Part shown: piece after piece, positions 1 to 6,386 of the stretch | Layout of the letters: each line of letters starts with the position of its first letter | Numbering within the stretch: the stretch's first letter is position 1 | Assembly (NCBI GenBank): GCA_026982835.1 | Contig: JALSGI010000904.1 | Span: 1 to 7,946, forward strand | DNA length: 7,946 nucleotides | Source: Planctomycetota bacterium | GTDB lineage: Bacteria > Planctomycetota > Planctomycetia > Pirellulales > S012-138 | Reading direction: 5' to 3' | The notes under the pieces: generated by a model | Seen by the model: only the letters and a program-made list of their open reading frames with translations | What the model was told of the DNA's origin: nothing | Databases searched by the model: none | Program-made: the position numbers and the translations under genes

Positions 1-348
1 GGGGACACGGCCGACGGCCGCGTGACGGTGATGGCCGCCGGGGGCTCCATTGAAGCCAACATCGCCCGTTGGAAGGGACAGTTTCGGGGCCAGGGGAGCG
101 CGGCCCCTCGGGCCAAGGTGGAAAAGAAGAAAATTAACGGTTATACGGTCCACCTGGTGGATTTGTCGGGCACCTACCTGGATCGGCGAGGGCCGTTCGC
201 CCCGGCGGTGCCCCGGCCGGGCTATCGTATGTTAGGGGCCATTATCCAGACCCCCGAGGCCAACTTTTTTGTCAAGTTTTACGGGCCTGCCCGTACTGTA
301 GCAGAACACGAAAAGGCGTTCCGGCAGATGATCGAATCCATCCGCTAA
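1..348 (+). CDS. Conserved hypothetical protein, C-terminal part (5' end outside window)
   Basis: The frame is open from base 1 to the TAA at 346-348, giving 115 visible residues. A GTG at 22 and an ATG at 31 exist, but the frame continues upstream without a stop, so the gene most likely starts before the window. Visible blocks are a Gly/Glu/Asn stretch (GGSIEANIARWKGQF), a GYTVHLVDLSGTY strand-like block, a PGYRMLGAIIQT block and FFVKFYGPARTV near the end. From memory, this resembles small exported proteins common in planctomycetes that have no assigned function; I cannot name a domain. The gene ends 49 bp before the ATPase gene on the same strand, so the two may be co-transcribed. No membrane segment or catalytic motif is visible in this part. 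Confidence 0.7.
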   Translation, partial: GDTADGRVTVMAAGGSIEANIARWKGQFRGQGSAAPRAKVEKKKINGYTVHLVDLSGTYLDRRGPFAPAVPRPGYRMLGAIIQTPEANFFVKFYGPARTVAEHEKAFRQMIESIR

Positions 349-397
349 GAGGGTCTGAGGTTCGTCCTCAAGGAGTCCTGCCCTGGCGAGGTGTCCC

Positions 398-1879
398 ATG
401 AAACTGCAGCAGTTTCTCCAACACCACCACCTGCGGTGCAACCCGTTCACCGAAGAGGACGCCGTCCGCGATCCGGTGTTCAAGCAGCACTGCATCAGCA
501 GCACCTTCCACCCGGCCTGGGACAAGATCTACGGCGAGCCGTCCGAACCGGGCACGGCCATCGTCTTTGGGGAAAAAGGGGCCGGCAAAACCGCCCTGCG
601 GATGCAAATCGCGGCCCACCTGGAACAGTTCAACCAGAAGCACCCGCACCACCGCGTGTGGGTGATCCAGTACACGGATTTCAACCGCTTCCTGGACCAG
701 TTCCGCAACTGCGTGCCGGCCCGATGGCGCGAGCCGGCCAAGCTGCTTCCCCGCTGGCGGCTCTGGGACCACCTGGACTCCCTGCTCTCCCTGGCCGTGA
801 CCGAACTGGTGGATCGCCTGCTGGGCGAAGGTCCCCAGGCCCAGGCGGCCGAGCCGCTGGAACCCGAGGCGTTGGGTCGCCAGCAAAAACGCGACTTGCT
901 GCTGCTGGCCCTGTGTTACGATCAATCCTTCGGCCAGCCGCGGCACGTGCGCTGGGTGCAGCTGGCACGGCAGTTAGGCTTTCCCACCTGGAAGCGCCTG
1001 TTGGCCCCGGCCCTGGGCACGGCCGGCACGGTGCTGTTTCCGGCTCTGGCGGTCAAGTCCTGGGGGATTGCAGGGCTGTTGTGGCCCTGGACCTATGCCC
1101 CGGTGGCAGCCAGTTGGTGCCCTTGGCTTTGGCGGGCATGGACTCGCTGGGAATATGCCCGAGGCATCCGCCGCCAGGTGCGGGTGCTGGACCACGAAAC
1201 CGGCTCGCTGTGGCACATGCTGCAGCGGCTCTCCGGCGACGACCTGGGCGGCCAGCCTCTGCCCACCCAGGACCGCACCGACGACCGCTACGAGCTGCTG
1301 GTGAAGCTGCAAGGGGTGCTGCGGGCCTTGGGCTACACGTCGCTGGTGGTGCTGGTGGACCGCGTGGACGAGCCGCACCTGATCAACGGCTCCCCGGAGC
1401 GAATGAAAGAACTGGTATGGCCGCTGCTGGACAACAAGCTGCTTTCCCACCCGGGCATGGGCTTTAAGCTGCTGCTGCCGGTGGAGCTGACGTACTTTAT
1501 TGAGCGGGAATCGGCCCAGTTCCATCAGCGGGCCCGGCTGGACAAGCACAACCTGATCCGCTCGCTGGAGTGGAGCGGCGAGGCCCTGCTGGACGTGGCC
1601 CAGGACCGCCTGCGGGCCTGTGCCGAGCCGGGGCACGAGCCCAGCCTCTTTGACATGCTGGACCCGGAAATCAATCGCCAGCGGGTGATCGACGCGCTTG
1701 CCGCGCTGCGTACGCCGCGCAATTTGTTCAAGTTCATGTACCAGTTGCTGGCCAGCCACTGCAAGACTTTCTCCGAAGACCAGCCCGTCTGGACCATCTC
1801 CCGTGAGCGGTTCGAGACGGAACTGGCCCTGTACCAGCGCGAGCAGCAGGTGTATTTGTCACGTCCCGCGGCGGTGTAG
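398..1879 (+). CDS. P-loop ATPase with hydrophobic insert (unassigned family)
   Basis: This 493-residue protein has a clear Walker A, GEKGAGKT at residues 58-65, and a Walker B-like strand, LVVLVD at 316-321, followed by RVDE (D324, E325). It therefore probably binds and hydrolyses ATP. Between the two motifs lies an unusually hydrophobic stretch, about residues 201-219 and 222-245, rich in Trp, Leu, Ala and Pro, which could be a membrane hairpin. The N-terminus (CNPFTEEDA near 14-22) and the late block RTPRNLFKFMYQLL recall large AAA/STAND-like or KAP-like ATPases; it may belong to the group called Sll1717-family P-loop ATPases, but that is a guess. ATG398 is the first Met before Walker A in this frame. 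An AAGGAG at 370-375 is too far upstream to be a good ribosome site, and only GGCGAGG at 385-391 is close. The last 21 bp overlap the 3' end of the convergent hemY gene. The substrate or partner is unknown. Confidence 0.85.
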   Translation: MKLQQFLQHHHLRCNPFTEEDAVRDPVFKQHCISSTFHPAWDKIYGEPSEPGTAIVFGEKGAGKTALRMQIAAHLEQFNQKHPHHRVWVIQYTDFNRFLDQFRNCVPARWREPAKLLPRWRLWDHLDSLLSLAVTELVDRLLGEGPQAQAAEPLEPEALGRQQKRDLLLLALCYDQSFGQPRHVRWVQLARQLGFPTWKRLLAPALGTAGTVLFPALAVKSWGIAGLLWPWTYAPVAASWCPWLWRAWTRWEYARGIRRQVRVLDHETGSLWHMLQRLSGDDLGGQPLPTQDRTDDRYELLVKLQGVLRALGYTSLVVLVDRVDEPHLINGSPERMKELVWPLLDNKLLSHPGMGFKLLLPVELTYFIERESAQFHQRARLDKHNLIRSLEWSGEALLDVAQDRLRACAEPGHEPSLFDMLDPEINRQRVIDALAALRTPRNLFKFMYQLLASHCKTFSEDQPVWTISRERFETELALYQREQQVYLSRPAAV

Positions 1880-3307
1880 CTGGTCGGCCAGGCGCTTGGC
1901 CGCTTGCTGGGCTCCGCGGATGCAAAACGGCACCCCTACCCCATCGTAGGCGTTGCCCAACAGGGCCAGACTGGGATGCTGTTGCAGGCGGCGGCGAATC
2001 TGCCACACGCGTTCCAGATGGCCCACGTGATATTGGGCCATGGCTTGCGGCCAGCGATACACCCGGTGCCAAAGCGGCCGTGCGGACCAGCCGCACAGCT
2101 GGCTTATTTCTTCCCAGGCCACCTGTTGTAGCTGCTGGTCGGAGCACTCCAGCAGGGGCTGCAACCGCTGCCCGCCGATAAACACCCGCACCAGCAATCC
2201 CTCCGGGGGCGCGCGGTGGGGGAACTTCACCGAGCTGAAACTCACGGCCAGGATGCGGCGATTCTCCACCTCCGGCACCACGAAGCCGAAGCCCTGGGGC
2301 GGTTGCGGTAACTGGCCGCGCCGCACGGCAAAGCAGACCACGGCCGCCGAGCCGTAAGGGATTTGGTTCAGCAGCCGGCTCAACGTGGCATCCTCCGCTG
2401 CAAGCAGCTCCGCGGCCCGATAGGCGGGTACGGCCAGCACCAGGGCATCGACCGTTTCGCGAAGGTGCTGCTGCTTGTCGGCGTCGGGTTCTTGCCGCCG
2501 CAGCTGGAGCTGCCAGCGGGAGCCTTGTCGCTGCAGGCCCACGGCCGCCGTGCGAAGCTGGAGGGCATCTTCGGGCAGTTGCTGGGCCAGGCGTTGGACC
2601 AGCTCGTGCATGCCCCGGCGTGGGGCCACGAACAGCCCGTAGCGGGCACCCGTGTCGCTGCCGTTTTCATTGCGGCGGGCCGACTTGCGGCGGCTGTGCC
2701 ACCAGGCGGCTCCCAGGCTGCCGTAGCGGCGTTCCATCTGGACGAAGCGTCCCAGGGCCGCCTGCATGGAGAGCTGCCACGCGTCGGCCGCATAGATGCC
2801 CGCCACCAGCGGCTGCACCAGGCGCTGGAACGCCTCGCGGCCCATGCGGCGAATGGCAAACTCGGCCAGGGATTCGTCGGCTGGTTCCATCCGCGGGGGC
2901 ACCAGCGGCTCGGCCAGCAGCCGCAGCTTGCCCCGCCAGGAAAGCAGCGGAGTGGTCAGCAGCGGGCCGATCCGCGTGGGCAGCATGACGGTGAAGCCTT
3001 CGGGGATGGGCACCACCTTGCCCCGGTGGACCACGTAAGCCCCGCGATGCTCGGGATTGGTGCCCACCAGCTCCACGCCCAGGCGGCGGCAAAGCTCCAC
3101 GGCCCAGGGCACGTTGGTGATGAACATGTCGGCCCCGGCTTCGACGCAATAGCCGTCGATCCACTCGGTGCGCAGTGCCCCGCCGAGCCGCTCCGAGGCT
3201 TCCCAAAGCCGCAGCCGCACCCGGGGCACTTGCTGCCGCAGAAAGTAGGCCGCAGCCAGCCCGGACACCCCCCCGCCGACGATCCCCACCACAGGTGCCT
3301 GGTTCAT
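1859..3307 (-). CDS. hemY: FAD-dependent protoporphyrinogen/coproporphyrinogen oxidase (HemY type)
   Basis: From ATG3307 this encodes 482 residues, normal for the HemY/PPOX family. The N-terminus is an FAD-binding Rossmann fold: GGGVSG at residues 11-16, acidic E36 at the end of the second strand, then the RLGG signature (40-43). The C-terminus has the family's second nucleotide-contact motif, GNAYDGVGVP at about 451-460. Such enzymes use oxygen to oxidise protoporphyrinogen IX to protoporphyrin IX, or coproporphyrinogen III to coproporphyrin III in the coproporphyrin-dependent route; which one cannot be told here. A TTG at 3340 would add 11 residues; I prefer the ATG because the protein then begins just before the FAD fold and AGGAG lies directly upstream, although only 1 nt from the ATG. 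The gene follows the PEBP gene by 45 bp on the same strand, and the 3' ends of hemY and the ATPase gene overlap. No other heme gene is in the window. Confidence 0.93.
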   Translation of the reverse strand: MNQAPVVGIVGGGVSGLAAAYFLRQQVPRVRLRLWEASERLGGALRTEWIDGYCVEAGADMFITNVPWAVELCRRLGVELVGTNPEHRGAYVVHRGKVVPIPEGFTVMLPTRIGPLLTTPLLSWRGKLRLLAEPLVPPRMEPADESLAEFAIRRMGREAFQRLVQPLVAGIYAADAWQLSMQAALGRFVQMERRYGSLGAAWWHSRRKSARRNENGSDTGARYGLFVAPRRGMHELVQRLAQQLPEDALQLRTAAVGLQRQGSRWQLQLRRQEPDADKQQHLRETVDALVLAVPAYRAAELLAAEDATLSRLLNQIPYGSAAVVCFAVRRGQLPQPPQGFGFVVPEVENRRILAVSFSSVKFPHRAPPEGLLVRVFIGGQRLQPLLECSDQQLQQVAWEEISQLCGWSARPLWHRVYRWPQAMAQYHVGHLERVWQIRRRLQQHPSLALLGNAYDGVGVPFCIRGAQQAAKRLADQLHRRGT

Positions 3308-3352
3308 GCTCCTGGATTCCCAGTCATTGCCGGAGTACAAGCAGCAAGGGGA

Positions 3353-3934
3353 TCAGCGGCGGTAGGTTCCCACCAGCTCGGCCTGGGCCAGCACGTGGCC
3401 TTCCATCGCTTGGAGCACTTCCTCTTTGGTGGCCCCGGGCGGCAAGTCCAGCGCAGCATCCAGGGCATAAAGCTTGAAGTGGTAGTGATGCACTCCCGAG
3501 CCTGGCGGTGGCGAGGGACCGCGATAGCCGATCCGCTGCCCGGTGTGCCACGAGTTCAGCCCTTGCAAGGCTCCCGGGGGCTGGTCGAGCCGCTGCTCGG
3601 GGGGAATTCCCTCGGGAAGGCTGCGCGTGGAGCTGGGGATTTTGTACAGCACCCAGTGCACCCAGGGGTCGGGTGTGGGGGCGTCCGGGTCGTCGCAGAT
3701 GAGCACGAACTCCCGGGTACCCTCGGGCACGCCTTCCCAACGCAAGGGGGGCGAGAAGTCCTCCCCGTCGGCAGTGTACTTGGCGGGGATGTCTCGGTTC
3801 GGCTCGAACGCCGAGCTGGAAAGTACCATGGTCATGGCTCGCCCTTCTCCTGAGGCCGTTGGAGGGGACGAAGGTCTGGAGCAGCCCGAAAACAGGCCAA
3901 GACCGACAAACAATACAAACCACACACGTTCCAT
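3353..3934 (-). CDS. YbhB/YbcL-type PEBP-family protein, probable lipoprotein
   Basis: From ATG3934 this is 193 residues. Residues 1-17 form a short hydrophobic signal (MERVWFVLFVGLGLFSG) followed by Cys18. The lipobox-like FSGC has Phe instead of the usual Leu at -3, so lipidation is likely but not certain. The mature part is a complete phosphatidylethanolamine-binding protein domain: SSAFEPN near 40, the ligand-pocket motifs DDPDAP (81-86) and VHWVLY (92-97), GYRGP (136-140), and the GVHHYHFKLYALD block (147-159). Bacterial members are called Raf-kinase-inhibitor-like by homology; their ligand and function are mostly unknown. A TTG at 3955 could start seven residues earlier, but it would put polar residues ahead of the signal. 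The gene is probably the first of an operon with hemY, driven by the TATAAT-type promoter upstream. Confidence 0.9.
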   Translation of the reverse strand: MERVWFVLFVGLGLFSGCSRPSSPPTASGEGRAMTMVLSSSAFEPNRDIPAKYTADGEDFSPPLRWEGVPEGTREFVLICDDPDAPTPDPWVHWVLYKIPSSTRSLPEGIPPEQRLDQPPGALQGLNSWHTGQRIGYRGPSPPPGSGVHHYHFKLYALDAALDLPPGATKEEVLQAMEGHVLAQAELVGTYRR

Positions 3935-3987
3935 AGGCGCGCGACTCGGCTGCAAGAGGTTGCCCGCAAGTTTCCCCGCTTCCTTCG

Positions 3988-4016
3988 ATTATAACCCGCC
4001 GCGTCGGCAGCAAAAC
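3988..4016 (-). promoter_or_regulatory. Candidate sigma70-type promoter for the PEBP-hemY operon
   Basis: On the - strand a perfect TATAAT (3993 down to 3988) stands in an otherwise GC-rich gap. A weak -35 (GTTTTG at 4016-4011 with a 17-bp spacer, or TTTTGC with 16 bp) lies upstream. The -10 is about 54 bp before ATG3934. Only the -10 is convincing. Confidence 0.45.
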
Positions 4017-4038
4017 CGCTGTGCCGGGCCCCGGGGGC

Positions 4039-4066
4039 TTCCCTTCCAGGATCGACTGCGTAGAAT
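4039..4066 (+). promoter_or_regulatory. Weak candidate promoter for the first ARPP-1-like gene
   Basis: A TAGAAT (4061-4066) resembles a -10 box, with a poor -35 (TTCCCT at 4039-4044, 16-bp spacer). It lies about 80 bp before ATG4145. A 6-bp dyad, CTGCGT (4056-4061) with ACGCAG (4074-4079), overlaps the -10 and could be an operator or chance. Confidence 0.25.
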
Positions 4067-4132
4067 TCCCCCGACGCAGCTCTAGCTCCGGGACGGGGCT
4101 GGAGACGGGGAGTGTCTTGTCCTCCTGCCGAC

Positions 4133-4137
4133 GAGGA
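4133..4137 (+). promoter_or_regulatory. Ribosome binding site deciding ATG4145
   Basis: GAGGA lies 7 bp before ATG4145, a good Shine-Dalgarno spacing. It favours this ATG over the in-frame GTG at 4112, which has only a weak upstream GGAGACGGGG. Confidence 0.65.
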
Positions 4138-4144
4138 ATCTGCC

Positions 4145-5185
4145 ATGCCTCTGGATTTCGATCTGTGGAGTCTGTTGCAGCAACATCGCCAATCCCGACG
4201 CCAAAAAGAGAAATACTCCCTGGAACTCTCCGAAGAAGAACTCCAGCAGGGGCAGGAACGTTTTGCCTGCTTCCTGGGCTCACTGGAGATGGGCCGGGTG
4301 TGGGTGGAAGGTCCGGTGGCCGTGGTGTCGCTGCGCAAAATCTCCGGGGAACCCCTGCCCGACCCCTGGCTTTCGGCCTCCGAGGCCCTGCGACGCGATG
4401 TACTGGAAGTGCAGGAGGCCAAGCGCGCCTCGGTCCCCGTGCTGGAAATGGAAAACCGCGACCCGGAACACTACGTGCTGGTTCCTTCCGGTCAGGTGTT
4501 TCCCGGGGGAATGCAAACCCGCGGCGTGGCCGAGGAGGTGGCCCTGGCCCCCCGCCAAAAAGCCGAGGTGCCCGTCTATTGCGTGGAACGCAGGCGTTGG
4601 GGCGGCTCGCGCAAGTTCTCCCCGGACAAAAAGACCTATCGCAGCCCCGCCCGGGTCCATCGGGCCATCGCCCACAAGCTCTCCCAAGGCGCCCTGTGGG
4701 AAACGGTCCATCTGATGCACGCGATGTTGCAAACCCACTCGCCCAGCGAAAGCCTGGCTGATTTGTACGAAGAGGTGAACCCCAAAATCGAACAGCACCG
4801 CCTGTGGCGGGCGATCTCCCGGCAGCTGGAACCGGACGCCTGCGGGGTGCTGTTGTTTTACGCCCAGGAGCTGAAACTGGCCGAGGCGTTCGCCGAACCC
4901 TCGCTGGCCAGGGAGCAGCTCCTGGAGCAGCTTCGCTGTTTCCTCATCGACGTAATGCTGGAGCAACACGCCCGGACCAGCCCGCCCCCTTCCCTGGAAG
5001 AAGCCGAAGTGCAGCAGCAGGCCCGCCGCGTGCTGCAACATCTGCAAGCCGGCCCTTGGACCCCCTACCGCCGCCTGGGAGCCGGCCAGCTGTGGACACT
5101 CCAAACCCCGCAGTGCGGCGGCCAGGCCCTGTGTTGCAAGCAACAGGTGATCCACTTCCTGGCCGTGCCGTCGCTGACCGCGTAA
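4145..5185 (+). CDS. ARPP-1 (DUF6569-like) family protein, cytoplasmic paralog
   Basis: This is 346 residues with no signal peptide or membrane segment. Its hallmark block is at about 100-153: LEMEN, then VPSGQVFPGG (113-122), MQTR, and VYCVERRRW (144-152). I recognise this as the pattern of the Pfam family known as ARPP-1 / DUF6569, named for linkage to ADP-ribosylglycohydrolase and rhodanese/phosphatase genes. No biochemical activity for the family is known to me. The N-terminus is charged and probably helical (residues 10-50). Downstream are LSQGALWETV (179-188), a GVLLFY strand (234-239), a Glu/Leu-rich helical stretch (240-300) and a C-terminal GAGQLWTLQT (312-321). The same landmarks occur in the same order in the second copy at 6395-7459, so they are full-length paralogs. 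Cys146 and the PxGQVFxGG loop are shared and are candidates for an active or binding site. The start is fixed by GAGGA 7 bp upstream. The gene diverges from the PEBP gene and is followed by repeats. Confidence 0.8.
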   Translation: MPLDFDLWSLLQQHRQSRRQKEKYSLELSEEELQQGQERFACFLGSLEMGRVWVEGPVAVVSLRKISGEPLPDPWLSASEALRRDVLEVQEAKRASVPVLEMENRDPEHYVLVPSGQVFPGGMQTRGVAEEVALAPRQKAEVPVYCVERRRWGGSRKFSPDKKTYRSPARVHRAIAHKLSQGALWETVHLMHAMLQTHSPSESLADLYEEVNPKIEQHRLWRAISRQLEPDACGVLLFYAQELKLAEAFAEPSLAREQLLEQLRCFLIDVMLEQHARTSPPPSLEEAEVQQQARRVLQHLQAGPWTPYRRLGAGQLWTLQTPQCGGQALCCKQQVIHFLAVPSLTA

Positions 5186-5268
5186 CCGGGAACCCCAAGC
5201 GGGTTGTTCTTGCCGCGGAAGCTCCGGCGCAATGGCGCATGGGGCAAGCCGCAAGCCGAGCCGTCTTT

Positions 5269-5288
5269 CCCCCCGCTGACGCGGGGGG
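5269..5288. repeat. Perfect 8-bp hairpin downstream of the first ARPP-1-like gene
   Basis: Arms CCCCCCGC (5269-5276) and GCGGGGGG (5281-5288) flank the loop TGAC. It lies 83 bp after the stop codon. No T-run follows on either strand, so it is not a standard intrinsic terminator, though it could still protect or end the transcript. Confidence 0.6.
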
Positions 5289-5301
5289 CCTCCGCCGACT
5301 C

Positions 5302-5328
5302 AGTACGTGTTTAGCGTGCCAGCATAAG
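5302..5328 (+). repeat. 27-bp direct repeat, copy 1
   Basis: It matches 5905-5931 at 26 of 27 positions (only position 24 differs, T versus C). Its first 14 bases, AGTACGTGTTTAGC, recur inverted at 6196-6209. The two direct copies are 603 bp apart and bracket the GCGAG-hairpin block. Confidence 0.85.
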
Positions 5329-5368
5329 ACGGAACGTTTCCAGAGCAAAAACGAGTCGATACTCGTCC

Positions 5369-5394
5369 GGCGAGCCGCGCGCGTCAGCACGCGG
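5369..5394 (+). repeat. GCGAG-flanked hairpin A
   Basis: GGCGAG (5369-5374) is followed by arms CCGCGCGC (5375-5382) and GCACGCGG (5387-5394) around loop GTCA, with one mismatch. The preceding ~24 bases loosely resemble the leader seen before the copies at 5721, 5840 and 7694. Confidence 0.6.
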
Positions 5395-5426
5395 TTGTAT
5401 TGCCGCTGGCGCTGGTTCTTGTAGCC

Positions 5427-5453
5427 GCGAGCCGTGGGCGTAAGCCCACGGAG
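5427..5453 (+). repeat. GCGAG-flanked hairpin B
   Basis: GCGAG (5427-5431) is followed by perfect arms CCGTGGGC (5432-5439) and GCCCACGG (5444-5451) around loop GTAA, then AG. A CAATCATGCG occurs 8 bp further on, as it also does after hairpin H. Confidence 0.75.
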
Positions 5454-5486
5454 AGCACGGCAATCATGCGCCGCTTTCTTATCGTC

Positions 5487-5680
5487 TCCGGGAGCTTACG
5501 CTCCCGGCTCGCTGTGATCTGTTTTCTTGCACCGGAGCGGAAGCTCCCAGTGGCTGGCGGCCCTGCCGCCTCCGGGAGCTCGTGCTCCCGGCTCGCTGTG
5601 ATCTGTTTTCTTGCACCGGAGCGGAAGCTCCCAGTGGCTGGCGGCCCTGCCGCCTCCGGGAGCTCGTGCTCCCGGCTCGC
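5487..5680. repeat. 84-bp tandem array, two full units and a partial third
   Basis: Units begin at 5487, 5571 and 5655, an exact 84-bp period; the third stops after 26 bp. Units 1 and 2 differ only at unit positions 11-13 (TAC versus CGT, inside a loop). Each unit holds three hairpins: H1, arms CCGGGAGC and GCTCCCGG (5488-5507 in unit 1), followed by CTCGC, so it is the GCGAG family in inverted orientation; H2, GGAGC and GCTCC around GGAA (5534-5547); H3, GGCGGC and GCCGCC around CCT (5556-5570). The same unit, 83 bp long, recurs at 7724-7946. Confidence 0.9.
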
Positions 5681-5694
5681 CGTTTGTTGAAGAA

Positions 5695-5740
5695 TCGGCG
5701 TTTGTTTTCACTTCGGCGAGCCCCGAGCTTGGAGCCGGGG
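5695..5740 (+). repeat. GCGAG-flanked hairpin F with conserved leader
   Basis: A 26-bp T-rich leader (5695-5720) ending in GGCGAG precedes arms CCCCGAGCT (5721-5729) and AGCCGGGG (5733-5740) around TGG. The arms pair over 8 bp with one bulged A. The leader aligns without gaps to 5814-5839 and 7668-7693. Confidence 0.65.
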
Positions 5741-5773
5741 GTGAGACAAACAAGCGCATTGCGTTTTTTTTCT

Positions 5774-5799
5774 CCGCGGGCTCACGCCAGCGGCTCGCC
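5774..5799 (-). repeat. GCGAG-flanked hairpin G, inverted
   Basis: Arms CCGCGGGC (5774-5781) and GCCAGCGG (5786-5793) enclose TCAC (GTGA on the - strand) with one mismatch, then CTCGCC, the complement of the GGCGAG flank. Confidence 0.6.
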
Positions 5800-5813
5800 G
5801 GTTGGTGTGTGAG

Positions 5814-5861
5814 TCGGTGTTTTTTCTCGCTTTGGCGAGCCCCCGGCTTTAGCCGGGGGAG
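5814..5861 (+). repeat. GCGAG-flanked hairpin H with conserved leader
   Basis: The 26-bp leader (5814-5839) ends in GGCGAG. Perfect arms CCCCCGGC (5840-5847) and GCCGGGGG (5852-5859) enclose TTTA, followed by AG. Confidence 0.75.
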
Positions 5862-5866
5862 TTTTT
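5840..5866 (+). terminator. Possible intrinsic terminator formed by hairpin H
   Basis: The 8-bp GC-only stem of hairpin H is followed within 2 bp by TTTTT (5862-5866), which fits a Rho-independent terminator on the + strand. It is 650 bp after the first ARPP-1-like gene, so what it would terminate is unclear; the T-run may simply be part of the repeat. Confidence 0.35.
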
Positions 5867-5904
5867 CAATCATGCGTTTGTTTGTTGTTTTTCTCTGCCA
5901 GCTG

Positions 5905-5931
5905 AGTACGTGTTTAGCGTGCCAGCACAAG
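5905..5931 (+). repeat. 27-bp direct repeat, copy 2
   Basis: It matches 5302-5328 with one difference. It is also the left end of a segment whose right end (6196-6209) is the inverted 14-bp core. Confidence 0.85.
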
Positions 5932-5954
5932 GTGTGATGTGTCCAAACCATAAA

Positions 5955-6278
5955 GCAAGCCGAAGGCTTGCCAGTCTTGTAGCCGGTGGTCGTAGCGCAG
6001 CGGAGACCACCGGAAAGCGACGGTCATTACCCCACCCAGCACCCCGGCAGGGGTGCCAGACACAAGGACCGTTTTGCCCTCTGGCATCCCTTCGGGATGC
6101 TAAAGGACAAGGAAAAATGCTGCCTTCCGGGGGTCTGACAACCCCCGGCTATAAGAGTGCGACGCCTGCGGCGTCGGTCCTCCGGCTGCTAGCTGGCTAA
6201 ACACGTACTACGCCCGCGGCTCGCCAAGCCTCCAAGCCTCCACGCCCCCCCAGGCGGGACATCTCGTGTCCCACCTGG
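5955..6278. repeat. Cluster of seven hairpins
   Basis: In order: GCAAGCC/GGCTTGC around GAA (5955-5971); CCGGTGGTC/GACCACCGG with a 13-nt loop (5983-6013); CACCCC/GGGGTG around GGCA (6040-6055); GCATCCC/GGGATGC around TTC (6084-6100); CCGGGGGT/ACCCCCGG around CTGACA (6127-6148); CGACGCC/GGCGTCG around TGC (6160-6176); and a 12-bp stem with one mismatch around TCTCG (6250-6278). The first six are perfect. Their stems are unrelated to each other and to the GCGAG family. From memory, similar palindromes are scattered in Rhodopirellula-type genomes, sometimes near REP-associated (RAYT) transposases; no such gene is in this window. Confidence 0.75.
6196..6209 (-). repeat. Inverted copy of the 14-bp repeat core
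   Basis: GCTAAACACGTACT is the exact complement of the first 14 bp of the 27-bp direct repeats at 5302 and 5905. It is followed shortly by GCGGCTCGCC (6217-6226), a half copy of the inverted GGCGAG flank. Confidence 0.8.
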
Positions 6279-6380
6279 CCTTGCGCCCCGGGCGTTTCTC
6301 GTTGCCATCCCGATCCGGTTTTCCGAAAATGAAGCGTGTCGCAATCGGTATCTGAGACACGTGGAAAACGACTCCTGTAC

Positions 6381-6386
6381 AAGGGG
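6381..6386 (+). promoter_or_regulatory. Ribosome binding site deciding ATG6395
   Basis: AAGGGG lies 8 bp before ATG6395, which is also immediately ahead of a signal peptide. No convincing promoter can be seen in the leader. Confidence 0.6.

Larger units (their letters stand above)
5905..6209. mobile_element. Candidate non-autonomous element (MITE-like), 305 bp
   Basis: The segment is bounded by perfect 14-bp inverted repeats AGTACGTGTTTAGC (5905-5918) and GCTAAACACGTACT (6196-6209), and its interior is six perfect hairpins with no gene. No target-site duplication is visible at its edges, and the left end is shared with the copy at 5302, so it may be chance association of a dispersed repeat rather than a mobile unit. 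Confidence 0.3.

Noticed and set aside
391..1467. A 358-residue open frame overlapping the ATPase gene
   Set aside because: Its translation is Arg/Pro/Gly/Ala-rich low-complexity sequence, while the other frame has Walker motifs.
3308..3340. TTG start at 3340 for hemY
   Set aside because: It would add 11 polar residues before the FAD fold and has no ribosome site; it cannot be excluded fully because the spacing at ATG3307 is short.
2363..3853. A 496-residue open frame on the + strand
   Set aside because: It lies antisense to hemY and the PEBP gene, is rich in Gly, His, Pro and Gln typical of the opposite strand of GC-rich genes, and shows no domain; the - strand genes have clear family motifs.
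4112..4144. GTG start at 4112 for the first ARPP-1-like gene
   Set aside because: ATG4145 has a well-spaced GAGGA, and the extra residues look like translated leader.
5269..5288. Intrinsic terminator for the first ARPP-1-like gene
   Set aside because: The stem is strong but no T-run follows it on either strand.
5487..5680. CRISPR array
   Set aside because: The 84-bp units are near-identical over their full length, without unique spacers, and there are no cas genes.
5400..5937. Small open frames of about 75-150 residues on both strands
   Set aside because: They translate the 84-bp repeats, giving internally repeated peptides, and the same repeat is read in different frames in different copies.
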